The notes under the pieces: model-generated
Databases searched by the model: none
Told to the model about the DNA's origin: nothing
The model's input: the letters and a program-made list of their open reading frames with translations, nothing else
Assembly: GCF_022227845.1 (NCBI RefSeq)
Contig: NZ_JAJNQN010000006.1
Coordinates: 62,001-126,000, forward strand
Direction: 5' to 3'
DNA from: Ectothiorhodospira lacustris
GTDB lineage: Bacteria > Pseudomonadota > Gammaproteobacteria > Ectothiorhodospirales > Ectothiorhodospiraceae
Length of the DNA stretch: 64,000 nt
Program-made: the position numbers and the translations under genes
Shown here: piece by piece, positions 33,791 through 42,472 of the stretch
Layout: each line of letters opens with the position of its first letter
Position numbering within the stretch: position 1 is the stretch's first letter

Positions 33791-36697
33791 ATGACCACGC
33801 CCACTCCCCAAGACCTGTGCCTGGACGGCATCCCCCAGGCGGCCCGGCCGGGCCTGCTCAACCTGGCCGAAGACTACCTGTCCGCCTGTCGCGGCCAGGG
33901 CTTGAGTCCCGGTCCCTGGCCCGAGGCCCTGGCCGGGGTCTGGTACTACAGCGACTTCGTCGCCCGCACGGCCATCCGCCACCCGGATCGGTTCCTGGCC
34001 CTGCTGGATTCCGGTGATCTGGAGCGGGCCTATGCCGATGGGGACATGCGCCGTCGGGTCCGGGACGCCCTGGAAACGGCCGAGGACGAGGCCGGCCTGA
34101 TGCGTCTTTTACGTCAGGCGCGCAACCGGGAGATGGTGCGCATCGCCTGGCGGGATCTGACCGGGACGGCGACGCTGGACGAAACCCTGCGTGACCTCTC
34201 CACCCTGGCGGACCACCTCATCGACGGAGCCCTCGACTGGCTGCACGCGGACATGGTGCGTCGTCATGGCGAGCCCGGGGATGCCGACGGGCAACCCCAG
34301 CGCCTGGTGGTGCTGGGCATGGGCAAGCTGGGGGGGCATGAACTCAATTTCTCCTCCGACATCGACCTCATCTTTGCCTATCCTCGGACCGGCGAAACCG
34401 ACGGCGAACGTTGCCTGGACAACTCGCAGTTCTTCATCCGTCTGGGGCAGCGGCTCATCAAGGTGCTCAACGAAAAGACCCCCGACGGTTTCGTCTACCG
34501 GGTGGACATGCGGCTGCGCCCCTTCGGCGACACCGGCCCCCTGGTGATGAGCTTCGATGCCCTGGAGGATTACTACGAGAGCCACGGCCGGGAATGGGAG
34601 CGCTATGCCCTGATCAAGGCCCGCGCCGTGGCCGGGGACCGGGACAGCGCGCAACAGCTGTATGCACTGCTGCGTCCCTTCATCTACCGTCGTTATCTGG
34701 ATTTCGGCGCCTTCGGCTCTTTGCGGGACATGAAGGCCCTGATCAACCGGGAAGCGGCGCGCAAGGGCAAGGATCAGGACATTAAACTGGGGGAGGGCGG
34801 TATTCGGGAAGTGGAGTTCGTCGGCCAGGCCTTCCAGCTCATTCGTGCCGGCCGTGATCCCTCCCTGCAGCTGCGAGGCATCCGTCCCGTGCTGGAGCGG
34901 CTGGCGGCGCAGGATCTGATGCCGGCCTATGCGGTGCGTCATCTGCTGGAGGCCTACGACTTCCTGCGTCGCACTGAAAACCGTCTGCAGATGGTGGCGG
35001 ACCAGCAGACCCATCGCCTGCCTCGCGAAGACGGGGACCGCCTGCGCCTGGCCCTGTCCATGGGTTTTGACGACTGGAACAGCTTTGAAAACACCCTGAG
35101 TCGCCACATGCGCCGGGTGCACGGGCAGTTTGAACAGGTTTTCGCCGCCCCCCAGCGGGCCGATGAGGACGGCGAGCAGGCCGCCCAGCCCGAGGCCCAG
35201 CGGGATCTGGCGGCTCTCTGGCTGGGTTCCCTGGACCGGGATCGGAGCCTGGCCATTCTGGGGGAGCTGGGCCTGTCCGATCCCGAACGGGCCTTGGCCG
35301 GCTTGGAGCATCTGCGCGACAGCAGTGCTTGCCGCAGCCTCACCGCCACCGGGCGCGAGCGGCTGGATCGGCTGATGCCCCTGATGGTGGGGTTGCTCAC
35401 CGGCCTGGGTGCCTCTGATGTGACGTTGGAGCGCTTGCTGCGGTTGGTGCAGACCATCGCCCGGCGCTCCGTGTATCTCTCCCTGCTGGTGGAAAACCCC
35501 CTGGCCCTGTCTCAGCTGGCGCGCCTGTGCGAGGCCAGCCCGTGGATCGCCGACCACCTGACCCGCTACCCTTTGCTGCTGGATGAGCTGCTGGATCCCC
35601 GCAGCCTCTATGCGCCGCCCGGCCGCCAGGGCCTGATGGACGCCCTCAACGACGAACTGGTTCAGGTTCCCCAGGATGATCTGGAACAGGTCATGGACCG
35701 GCTGCGCATGTTCAAGCAGGTACAGGTCCTCAAGGTGGCCGCTGCCGACATCATGGACGTGTTGCCGGTGATGAAGGTCAGCGACCACCTGACCTGGATC
35801 GCCGAAGTGGTGCTGGAACGGGTATTGAGTCTGGTGCTGGAACAACTGGTTGCCAGGCACGGCCGTCCCCGTTGCCTCATCGACGGCGCCCCCTACGAGC
35901 CGGGCTTTGCCGTGGTGGGCTACGGCAAGCTGGGCGGACTGGAACTGGGTTACGGTTCGGACCTGGACATCGTGTTCCTGCACGACAGCCGGGGCGAGCG
36001 GGCCATGACCGACGGTGAGCGCCCCCTGGACAACAGTGAATTCTTTGCCCGGGTCGGGCAGCGGATACTGCACTTCCTGGGGGTCTTCACCGGGGCGGGG
36101 CGGCTTTACGAGGTGGATACCCGGTTGCGGCCCAGCGGTGCATCGGGGCTGCTAGTGACCAGCGTGGCGGCCTTCGAGGACTATCAGCGCCACTCCGCCT
36201 GGACCTGGGAGCATCAGGCCCTGGTGCGTGCCCGTCCGGTGGCCGGGGATGCCCGCATCGCCGAGGCCTTCCAGGCCATGCGTGCCCGCGTGTTGCAGCA
36301 GCCCCGGGACGAAGCCGCCCTTTGCCGGGAGGTGCGGGAAATGCGGGAGAAGATGTGGAAGGAACATGCCACCCGCGATCCCGCGTGGTTTGACCTCAAG
36401 AGAGACCCCGGCGGTATCGCGGACATTGAATTTATGGTGCAATATCTGGTTCTGGCCCATGCTGGCCGGCACCCCCAGCTCACGACCTGGCCCGACAACA
36501 TCCGCATCCTGGAGTCTCTGATCGAGACCGGTCTGATGTCCAGGGATGACGCCCTGTTCCTGATGGACACCTACCGGAGCTTCAGGGACCGGATCCACGA
36601 GCTGACCCTGCAGGAACTGCCCGCCAGGGTGCCGGCCTCGGACTGGGCACGGGAACGTGAGCAGGTGCGCGCCTTCTGGCGGCGCCTGATGACATAA
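33791..36697 (+). CDS. glnE: bifunctional glutamine synthetase adenylyltransferase/deadenylylase
   Basis: GlnE adds AMP to glutamine synthetase, turning it down when nitrogen is plentiful, and removes it when nitrogen is scarce, under PII control. The 968-residue product has both nucleotidyltransferase halves: an N-terminal deadenylylase with GHELNFSSDIDLIFAY (near 185) and a C-terminal adenylylase with GGLELGYGSDLDIVFLHD (near 715). Each is followed by its helical domain (RRTENRLQM..., DPGGIADIEFMVQYL). It is a full-length gene, 57 bp after the pilT-like gene and 92 bp before ilvE. Confidence 0.96.
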   Translation: MTTPTPQDLCLDGIPQAARPGLLNLAEDYLSACRGQGLSPGPWPEALAGVWYYSDFVARTAIRHPDRFLALLDSGDLERAYADGDMRRRVRDALETAEDEAGLMRLLRQARNREMVRIAWRDLTGTATLDETLRDLSTLADHLIDGALDWLHADMVRRHGEPGDADGQPQRLVVLGMGKLGGHELNFSSDIDLIFAYPRTGETDGERCLDNSQFFIRLGQRLIKVLNEKTPDGFVYRVDMRLRPFGDTGPLVMSFDALEDYYESHGREWERYALIKARAVAGDRDSAQQLYALLRPFIYRRYLDFGAFGSLRDMKALINREAARKGKDQDIKLGEGGIREVEFVGQAFQLIRAGRDPSLQLRGIRPVLERLAAQDLMPAYAVRHLLEAYDFLRRTENRLQMVADQQTHRLPREDGDRLRLALSMGFDDWNSFENTLSRHMRRVHGQFEQVFAAPQRADEDGEQAAQPEAQRDLAALWLGSLDRDRSLAILGELGLSDPERALAGLEHLRDSSACRSLTATGRERLDRLMPLMVGLLTGLGASDVTLERLLRLVQTIARRSVYLSLLVENPLALSQLARLCEASPWIADHLTRYPLLLDELLDPRSLYAPPGRQGLMDALNDELVQVPQDDLEQVMDRLRMFKQVQVLKVAAADIMDVLPVMKVSDHLTWIAEVVLERVLSLVLEQLVARHGRPRCLIDGAPYEPGFAVVGYGKLGGLELGYGSDLDIVFLHDSRGERAMTDGERPLDNSEFFARVGQRILHFLGVFTGAGRLYEVDTRLRPSGASGLLVTSVAAFEDYQRHSAWTWEHQALVRARPVAGDARIAEAFQAMRARVLQQPRDEAALCREVREMREKMWKEHATRDPAWFDLKRDPGGIADIEFMVQYLVLAHAGRHPQLTTWPDNIRILESLIETGLMSRDDALFLMDTYRSFRDRIHELTLQELPARVPASDWAREREQVRAFWRRLMT

Positions 36698-36788
36698 CAG
36701 CGATCATGAAGGGGCGTGTGCGCCGGGTTCCGCGCCGTCCCATGCCTGACCCGGGAACCCCATATCGAAATTCGAGAGGAAACGTTTC

Positions 36789-37712
36789 ATGCCCACCATG
36801 GCCGAACGCGATGGTCTGATCTGGTACGACGGCGAGATGGTGCCCTGGCGCGAGGCCAAGACCCATGTACTCACCCATACCCTTCACTACGGCATGGGGG
36901 TATTCGAAGGGGTACGCGCCTACCAGACGGAGCGTGGCACGGCCATCTTCCGGTTGGAAGAGCACACCCGCCGTCTGTTCCGCTCCGCCCACATCCTGGG
37001 CATGTCCATCCCCTACACGCCTGCCGAACTCAACGCCGCCCAGGTGGCTGCGGTGCGTGACAACGGTCTCAAGAGCGCCTACCTGCGGCCCATGTGCTTC
37101 TTCGGTGCCGAGGGCATGGGACTGCGCGCCGATAACCTCAAGGTTCACGTTATCGTGGCCGCGTGGGAATGGGGCGCCTACCTGGGTGCGGAAAACATGG
37201 AGCGGGGCATCCGGGTCAAGACCTCGTCCTACAACCGCCACCATGTCAACGTGACCATGTGCAAGGCCAAGGCCAACGGCAACTACATGAACTCCATGCT
37301 GGCTCTGCAGGAAGCCCTGGCCTGCGGCTGTGACGAGGCCCTGTTGTTGGATACCGAAGGCTATGTGGCCGAGGGTAGCGGCGAGAACTTCTTTTTGGTT
37401 ACCGACGGCGTGATCTATACGCCGGAGCTCACTTCCGCCCTGGACGGCATCACCCGTCGAACCATCATGACCCTGGCCGAGGAATGCGGTATTCCGGTGC
37501 GGGAAAAGCGCATCACCCGTGACGAGGTCTATGCAGCCGACGAGGCCTTTTTCACCGGCACGGCGGCGGAAGTCACGCCCATCCGTCAGCTGGATGGCCG
37601 CAGTATCGGCCATGGCGGTCGCGGCCCCATCACCGAGAAGCTGCAGACCCTGTACTTCGACGTGGTCAAGGGCCGTCATCCCAAGCATGAGGGCTGGCTG
37701 ACCTACGTCTAG
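36789..37712 (+). CDS. ilvE: branched-chain amino-acid aminotransferase
   Basis: IlvE moves the amino group of glutamate to the 2-keto acids, giving valine, leucine and isoleucine. The 307-residue, class IV PLP enzyme has HTLHYGMGVFEGVRAY, RLFRSAHIL, the cofactor lysine Lys161 in KAKANGNYMNS and EGSGENFFLV. GAGAGGAAA lies about 10 nt before the ATG. Lengths and motifs agree with proteobacterial IlvE. It is followed by a repeat region. Confidence 0.95.
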   Translation: MPTMAERDGLIWYDGEMVPWREAKTHVLTHTLHYGMGVFEGVRAYQTERGTAIFRLEEHTRRLFRSAHILGMSIPYTPAELNAAQVAAVRDNGLKSAYLRPMCFFGAEGMGLRADNLKVHVIVAAWEWGAYLGAENMERGIRVKTSSYNRHHVNVTMCKAKANGNYMNSMLALQEALACGCDEALLLDTEGYVAEGSGENFFLVTDGVIYTPELTSALDGITRRTIMTLAEECGIPVREKRITRDEVYAADEAFFTGTAAEVTPIRQLDGRSIGHGGRGPITEKLQTLYFDVVKGRHPKHEGWLTYV

Positions 37713-37741
37713 GGATGTTTCGAATCAGTCATTTCCGCGAA

Positions 37742-37930
37742 TTTTGGATCTGTTATTGAGTTTTGGATCTGTCGTTGAGCTTTGGATCCGTCATTCCCGC
37801 AAAAGCGGGAATCCAGCAACGGACTGACAACCCTGGGCTCCCGCTTTCGCGGGAGTGACGGCAAGGGGGCGCGGGAGTGACGGCAGGGGGGGCGGGAGTG
37901 ACGGCAGGGGCGCGGGAGTGACGGCAGGGG
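37742..37930. repeat. palindromic intergenic repeat, family A copy 4, both flanks amplified
   Basis: The core carries CATTCCCGCAAAAGCGGGAA and CTCCCGCTTTCGCGGGAG. Its left flank is a 19-bp unit (TTTTGGATCTGTTATTGAG) repeated three times (37742-37760, 37761-37779, 37780-37798, diverging into the head). Its right flank is CGGGAGTGACGGCA repeated four times at 20-22-bp spacing. No gene lies in 37713-38019. Confidence 0.93.
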
Positions 37931-38019
37931 GCGCAAATATGAAATTAATAAATCAATAACAAAAGGTTCCTTCCGCACCGGCAATTCAGCCTTCATGCTT
38001 ATCCTCATAAGGAGCCCTT

Positions 38020-38238
38020 ATGCCGAATCCACAGACCGCACTGAACCAGGACGCCTATCAGACGGCCAACACCCAGGTCGCCGTCAGCGTTAGCCACCGT
38101 GACCTGCCCCTGCACTGTCCCGCGCCGGGCACCGCCCTGTGGGCGTCCCATCCCCGGGTCTACCTGCCGATCCAGGATGCCCAGGACGGGCGCATCGTGT
38201 GCCCCTACTGCAGCACGGTCTATACCCTGGAAGACTGA
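38020..38238 (+). CDS. zinc-finger domain protein (zf-CHCC family)
   Basis: The 72-residue protein has LHCPAPGTALWASHPRVYLP and RIVCPYCSTVYTLED, i.e. the Cys-His-Cys-Cys pattern of the family that includes the NDUFS6 zinc subunit of complex I. Bacterial members are small, cytoplasmic and of unknown role. AAGGAG lies just upstream of the ATG. The gene is monocistronic between two repeat families. Confidence 0.9.
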   Translation: MPNPQTALNQDAYQTANTQVAVSVSHRDLPLHCPAPGTALWASHPRVYLPIQDAQDGRIVCPYCSTVYTLED

Positions 38239-38297
38239 TCGGGTGCGCGGCCGGGGATGAGGAGGGAAAGCCGGACTAAGCCTCCGTGCCAAGGTCT

Positions 38298-38395
38298 TCC
38301 CCTTACCCCAACCCCTCTCCCACAAGGGGAGAGGGGCTTGTTTTATCTCCCTTTTCCACTCGGGGGAGAAGGGTTGGGGATGAGGGGGAAAGCCG
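38298..38395. repeat. palindromic intergenic repeat, family B copy 2
   Basis: Same layout as the copy at 13.7 kb: CCCCTCTCCCACAAGGGGAG on the left, then a CT-rich centre and GGGGGAGAAGGGTTGGGGAT on the right. It lies between the zinc-finger gene and cysD. Confidence 0.85.
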
Positions 38396-38489
38396 GCCGT
38401 GACTCAATGCCGGGGCCTTCCATTCCCGAAGAGAAAGAAGCACCCTGTTTACAATCCGTTCAACCAAGGCCAGAGATCCACACCAGCCC

Positions 38490-39389
38490 ATGACCCTTAC
38501 CCACCTGCAACGCCTGGAAGCGGAAAGCATCCACATCATGCGGGAAGTGGCCGCCGAGGCCGATAACCCGGTGATGCTCTATTCCGTCGGCAAGGACAGC
38601 GCCGTGATGCTGCACCTGGCCATGAAGGCTTTTCATCCGTCCGTGCCGCCGTTCCCCCTGTTGCACGTGGACACCCGCTGGAAGTTCCGCGAGATGTACG
38701 CCTTCCGCGACCGCATGGTCCGGGAACTGGGGCTGGATCTGCTGGTGCATATCAACCCCGATGGCGTGGAGAAGGACATTAACCCCTTCACCCACGGTTC
38801 CGCTATCCACACCGACATCATGAAGACCGAGGCCCTCAAACAGGCCCTGAATCACTACGGTTTCGACGTGGCCTTCGGCGGCGCTCGGCGCGATGAGGAA
38901 AAATCCCGGGCCAAGGAGCGGGTGTTCTCCTTCCGTACCGCCCAGCATCGCTGGGACCCGAAGAACCAGCGCCCGGAGTTGTGGAAGCTCTTCAACACCC
39001 GCAAACTCCCCGGTGAGTCCATCCGCGTCTTCCCCCTGTCCAACTGGACCGAACTGGATATCTGGCAGTACATCCACCTGGAGAACATCCCCATCGTGCC
39101 CCTCTACTATGCGGCCATGCGCCCGGTGGTGGAACGCAACGGCACCCTGATCATGGTGGATGACGACCGCATGCCCCTGAACCCGGGCGAGACCCCCATG
39201 CTGCGCAGCGTGCGCTTCCGTACCCTGGGCTGCTATCCCCTCACCGGGGCCGTGGAATCCACCGCCGACACCCTGCCGGCCATCATCCAGGAGATGTTGC
39301 TCACCCGCACCTCTGAGCGCCAGGGCCGGGTCATCGACCACGACAGCGCCGCCTCCATGGAAAAAAAGAAGCAGGAGGGTTACTTCTGA
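38490..39389 (+). CDS. cysD: sulfate adenylyltransferase subunit 2
   Basis: CysD is the catalytic subunit that joins sulfate and ATP to make adenosine 5'-phosphosulfate (APS). The 299-residue product has the PP-loop [17 protein letters not shown], the [19 protein letters not shown] segment, [15 protein letters not shown] and [10 protein letters not shown]. It overlaps the next gene, cysNC, by 1 bp (TGATG), as in many gammaproteobacteria. The pair supplies APS/PAPS for assimilation or for sulfotransferases such as the one at 44.7 kb. Confidence 0.96.
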   Translation: MTLTHLQRLEAESIHIMREVAAEADNPVMLYSVGKDSAVMLHLAMKAFHPSVPPFPLLHVDTRWKFREMYAFRDRMVRELGLDLLVHINPDGVEKDINPFTHGSAIHTDIMKTEALKQALNHYGFDVAFGGARRDEEKSRAKERVFSFRTAQHRWDPKNQRPELWKLFNTRKLPGESIRVFPLSNWTELDIWQYIHLENIPIVPLYYAAMRPVVERNGTLIMVDDDRMPLNPGETPMLRSVRFRTLGCYPLTGAVESTADTLPAIIQEMLLTRTSERQGRVIDHDSAASMEKKKQEGYF

Positions 39390-41296
39390 TGGCTCACGTC
39401 TCCGATCTGATTGCCAGCGACATCGAGCAATACCTGCACGTCCACCAGCACAAGGGCCTGCTGCGTTTCATCACCTGCGGCAGCGTGGACGACGGCAAGA
39501 GCACCCTCATCGGGCGCCTGCTGTATGAATCCCATATGCTGTTCGAGGACCACATGACCGCCCTGCAGGCCGACTCCCGCCGCTGGGGCACCCAGGGAGA
39601 AGAGATTGACTTCGCCTTGCTGGTGGATGGGCTGGCGGCCGAGCGGGAGCAGGGCATCACCATCGACGTGGCCTACCGTTTCTTCTCCACCGAGCGGCGC
39701 AAGTTCATCGTTGCCGACACCCCGGGGCACGAACAGTACACCCGCAACATGGTCACCGGTGCCTCCACCGCCGATGCCGCCATCCTGATGGTGGACGCCC
39801 GCAAGGGCATTCTCACCCAGACCCGGCGCCACAGCTATCTGGTGTCCCTGCTGGGGATCCGCGCCATCGTGGTGGCCGTCAACAAGATGGACCTGGTGGA
39901 CTATTCCGAGCAGGTCTATCGCCGCATCCGCGATGATTACGAGGCCTTCGCCCGACAGATCGGCGTGGAGGCAGTGACCTTCATCCCGGTCTCCGCCTTC
40001 AAGGGCGACAACATCGTCAGCCCCAGCCCTCACATGGACTGGTATCGTGGCCCCACCCTCATGGGCTATCTGGAGACGGTGGAGATCGACGAGGACCGCA
40101 TGCAGGCGGCGCCTTTTCGCCTGCCGGTACAGTGGGTCAACCGTCCCAACCTGGATTTTCGCGGCTATGCCGGCACCCTGGCCGGCGGTGTGGTGCGTCC
40201 CGGTGACCGCATCCGGGTCCAGCCCTCGGGGAAGGAGAGCACCGTGGCCCGCATCGTCACCCGGGACGGCGACCTGGAGCAGGCGGTGGCCGGTCAGTCC
40301 GTGACCCTCACCCTTGCCGACGAGATCGACATTTCCCGGGGTGACATGATCTCCGCCGCCCGGGAACCGGCGGGCACGGCCGACCAGTTCGAGACCACCC
40401 TGATCTGGATGCACGACGAGCCCCTGCTGCCGGGCCGCCAGTACCTGCTCAAACTGGGCGCCCGCACCGTGACCGCCTCCGTCACCGCCATCAAGTATCA
40501 GGTGAACGTGAACACCCTGGAACACACGGCGGCGAAGAAACTGGAACTCAACGCCATCGGGGTCTGCAACATCAGCCTGGACCGGCCGGTGGCCTTCGAC
40601 CCGTACACGGACAACCGGGACACCGGCGGCTTCATCCTGATCGATCGTCTGAGCAACAACACCGTGGCGGCGGGCCTGATCCACTTTGCCCTGCGCCGTT
40701 CCCAGAACATCCATCTGCAGCCGGTGGATATCAATCAGGAGGCCCATGCCCGGCTCAAGGGCCAGCGGCCCTGCGTGCTCTGGTTCACCGGCCTGTCGGG
40801 GGCGGGCAAGTCCACCATCGCCAACCTGGTGGAAAAGAAGCTGCACGCGGAAGGGCGCCACACCTATCTGCTGGACGGGGACAACGTGCGCCACGGCCTG
40901 AACAAGGACCTGGGCTTTACCGATGCGGACCGGGTGGAGAACATCCGCCGGGTGGGCGAGGTGGCCCGTCTGATGGTGGACGCGGGCCTGATCGTACTCA
41001 CCGCCTTCATCTCGCCCTTCCGGTCCGAACGGCAGATGGCGAGGGAACTGCTCAATGAGGGTGAGTTCCTGGAAATCTTCGTGGATACTCCCCTGGAAGC
41101 GGCGGAGGCCCGGGACCCCAAGGGGCTTTATCGCAAGGCCCGGCGGGGTGAACTGAAGAATTTCACCGGCATCGATTCGCCCTACGAGGCCCCCGAAGCA
41201 CCGGAGGTCCATGTGGATACCACCCGCATGACCCCGGAAGACGCGGCGGAACTGATCGTGGAGCATATTCGCAACGCGGGCTATCTGGCGCCGTGA
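39389..41296 (+). CDS. cysNC: fused sulfate adenylyltransferase subunit 1 / APS kinase
   Basis: The 635-residue bifunctional enzyme has an EF-Tu-like GTPase (CysN, about 1-440): [24 protein letters not shown] and NKMDL; GTP hydrolysis drives CysD. It continues into an APS kinase domain (CysC, about 455-635): [15 protein letters not shown] (near 469), [15 protein letters not shown] and [13 protein letters not shown]. The kinase makes PAPS, the sulfate donor. Both parts have intact motifs. It is cotranscribed with cysD. Confidence 0.96.
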   Translation: MAHVSDLIASDIEQYLHVHQHKGLLRFITCGSVDDGKSTLIGRLLYESHMLFEDHMTALQADSRRWGTQGEEIDFALLVDGLAAEREQGITIDVAYRFFSTERRKFIVADTPGHEQYTRNMVTGASTADAAILMVDARKGILTQTRRHSYLVSLLGIRAIVVAVNKMDLVDYSEQVYRRIRDDYEAFARQIGVEAVTFIPVSAFKGDNIVSPSPHMDWYRGPTLMGYLETVEIDEDRMQAAPFRLPVQWVNRPNLDFRGYAGTLAGGVVRPGDRIRVQPSGKESTVARIVTRDGDLEQAVAGQSVTLTLADEIDISRGDMISAAREPAGTADQFETTLIWMHDEPLLPGRQYLLKLGARTVTASVTAIKYQVNVNTLEHTAAKKLELNAIGVCNISLDRPVAFDPYTDNRDTGGFILIDRLSNNTVAAGLIHFALRRSQNIHLQPVDINQEAHARLKGQRPCVLWFTGLSGAGKSTIANLVEKKLHAEGRHTYLLDGDNVRHGLNKDLGFTDADRVENIRRVGEVARLMVDAGLIVLTAFISPFRSERQMARELLNEGEFLEIFVDTPLEAAEARDPKGLYRKARRGELKNFTGIDSPYEAPEAPEVHVDTTRMTPEDAAELIVEHIRNAGYLAP

Positions 41297-41371
41297 AGTC
41301 CGGTTTCCCTCCTGCTTTCCCGTGGAGAAGCGGTCTGTTTCACCCTTCTCCCACGGCGAGGCGGAGGGCTG

Positions 41372-42472
41372 TTGAGCCGTCTGGATACCACCATGTCCGC
41401 GTCACCCGTAGACCGCCTTTCCCATCTCTTTGAAAAACGGCGCCTGTGGGTCTTTACCGCCCTGTTCGCCCTCTTCACCTTGGCCGGGGCCGGGCTGGTC
41501 TACCTCCACTTCGACGACACACCCGTACAGTTGGATCCCCGGCTGTTTTCCCCGCGGACCCTGGCCTTTTGCGCACTTCTGCTGTTGCTCTACTTTGTGG
41601 CCGATGGCCTGCGGCTCTATTTCACCGTCCGCGCCCTGGGCTACCGGCCGGGGCTGGGGTGCATGACCCGCCTGGTGTTCGTGAACCTCTTTGTCTCCAA
41701 CATCACGCCTCTGGCCACGGGCGGGGGCTTTGTCCAGGTGTTGTACCTGCAGCAGGCGGGCATGCCCCTGGGCACCGCCACCGCCGCCACCACCATCCGC
41801 ACCACCCTGGCCATGGTGATGATCTTTGCAGCGGTTCCTCTGGTCCTGATGGCCGTCCCCGCGGTGGCCGACAAGGTGGCCTGGAGTGCTTCGCTGGCCC
41901 TCTCTCTGGGAGTGTTCATCGCCCTCTACCTGGGTTTCCTGTGGGTTTGCATTTTCCATACCGGACTGCTGGTTCGTCCCCTGGATGCCCTGCTGGGTCT
42001 GCTGGCGGCCAATGGTCTCATCCAACCGGCCAGGCAACGGCGCCGGCACTACCGGATGCGCCGTGAACTGATCCGTCTGCGTCATGGTTTCCGGGGTTTC
42101 CTGGCGGGGGGGCACCGTTTCCCGATGCTGGCGGTGCTCAGCACCCTGGCCTTCCTGGTGGTGCTGTTTTCTTTTCCCGCCATCCTGCTCCATGGTCTGG
42201 GCTACGAAGTGGGCTATCTGCAAGTGCTGGCCATCCAGGTGGTGACCACGTTCATCAGCTACTTCGCCCCCACGCCGGGGGCGTCGGGGATCGCCGAAGG
42301 CAGTTTCGGGCACTTCTTCTCCGGACTGGTGACGGGGGGGCACCTGCTGCTGGTGGTCCTGGCCTGGCGCTTTCTCACCATCTATCTGGGCATGGTCGTC
42401 GGGTTGATCATCCTTCACCGGGATCTGTTGCATTTGTTTCGCAAGGACTTCCAGCCCCGTGCACCCACGTAA
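41372..42472 (+). CDS. LPG-synthase/UPF0104-type integral membrane protein, flippase-like
   Basis: The 366-residue protein has about 8 membrane helices (for example LWVFTALFALFTLAGAGLVY and TLAFCALLLLLYFVADGLRL) and the family motif NLFVSNITPLATGGGFVQVLYLQ. Members of this family include MprF flippase domains and AglD-like proteins. Next to a GT4 fusion and a sulfotransferase, transport or modification of a lipid-linked sugar is the reasonable guess. The start is either TTG 41372 (GGAGG 4 nt upstream) or ATG 41393. It overlaps the next gene by 14 bp. Confidence 0.85.
   Translation: MSRLDTTMSASPVDRLSHLFEKRRLWVFTALFALFTLAGAGLVYLHFDDTPVQLDPRLFSPRTLAFCALLLLLYFVADGLRLYFTVRALGYRPGLGCMTRLVFVNLFVSNITPLATGGGFVQVLYLQQAGMPLGTATAATTIRTTLAMVMIFAAVPLVLMAVPAVADKVAWSASLALSLGVFIALYLGFLWVCIFHTGLLVRPLDALLGLLAANGLIQPARQRRRHYRMRRELIRLRHGFRGFLAGGHRFPMLAVLSTLAFLVVLFSFPAILLHGLGYEVGYLQVLAIQVVTTFISYFAPTPGASGIAEGSFGHFFSGLVTGGHLLLVVLAWRFLTIYLGMVVGLIILHRDLLHLFRKDFQPRAPT

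Noticed and set aside
34109-36073. 654-residue frame antisense to glnE
   Set aside because: Same composition artefact; the plus strand encodes intact glnE with all motifs.
39380-41266. 628-residue frame antisense to cysNC
   Set aside because: Shadow of cysNC; no ribosome-binding site and no recognisable domain.
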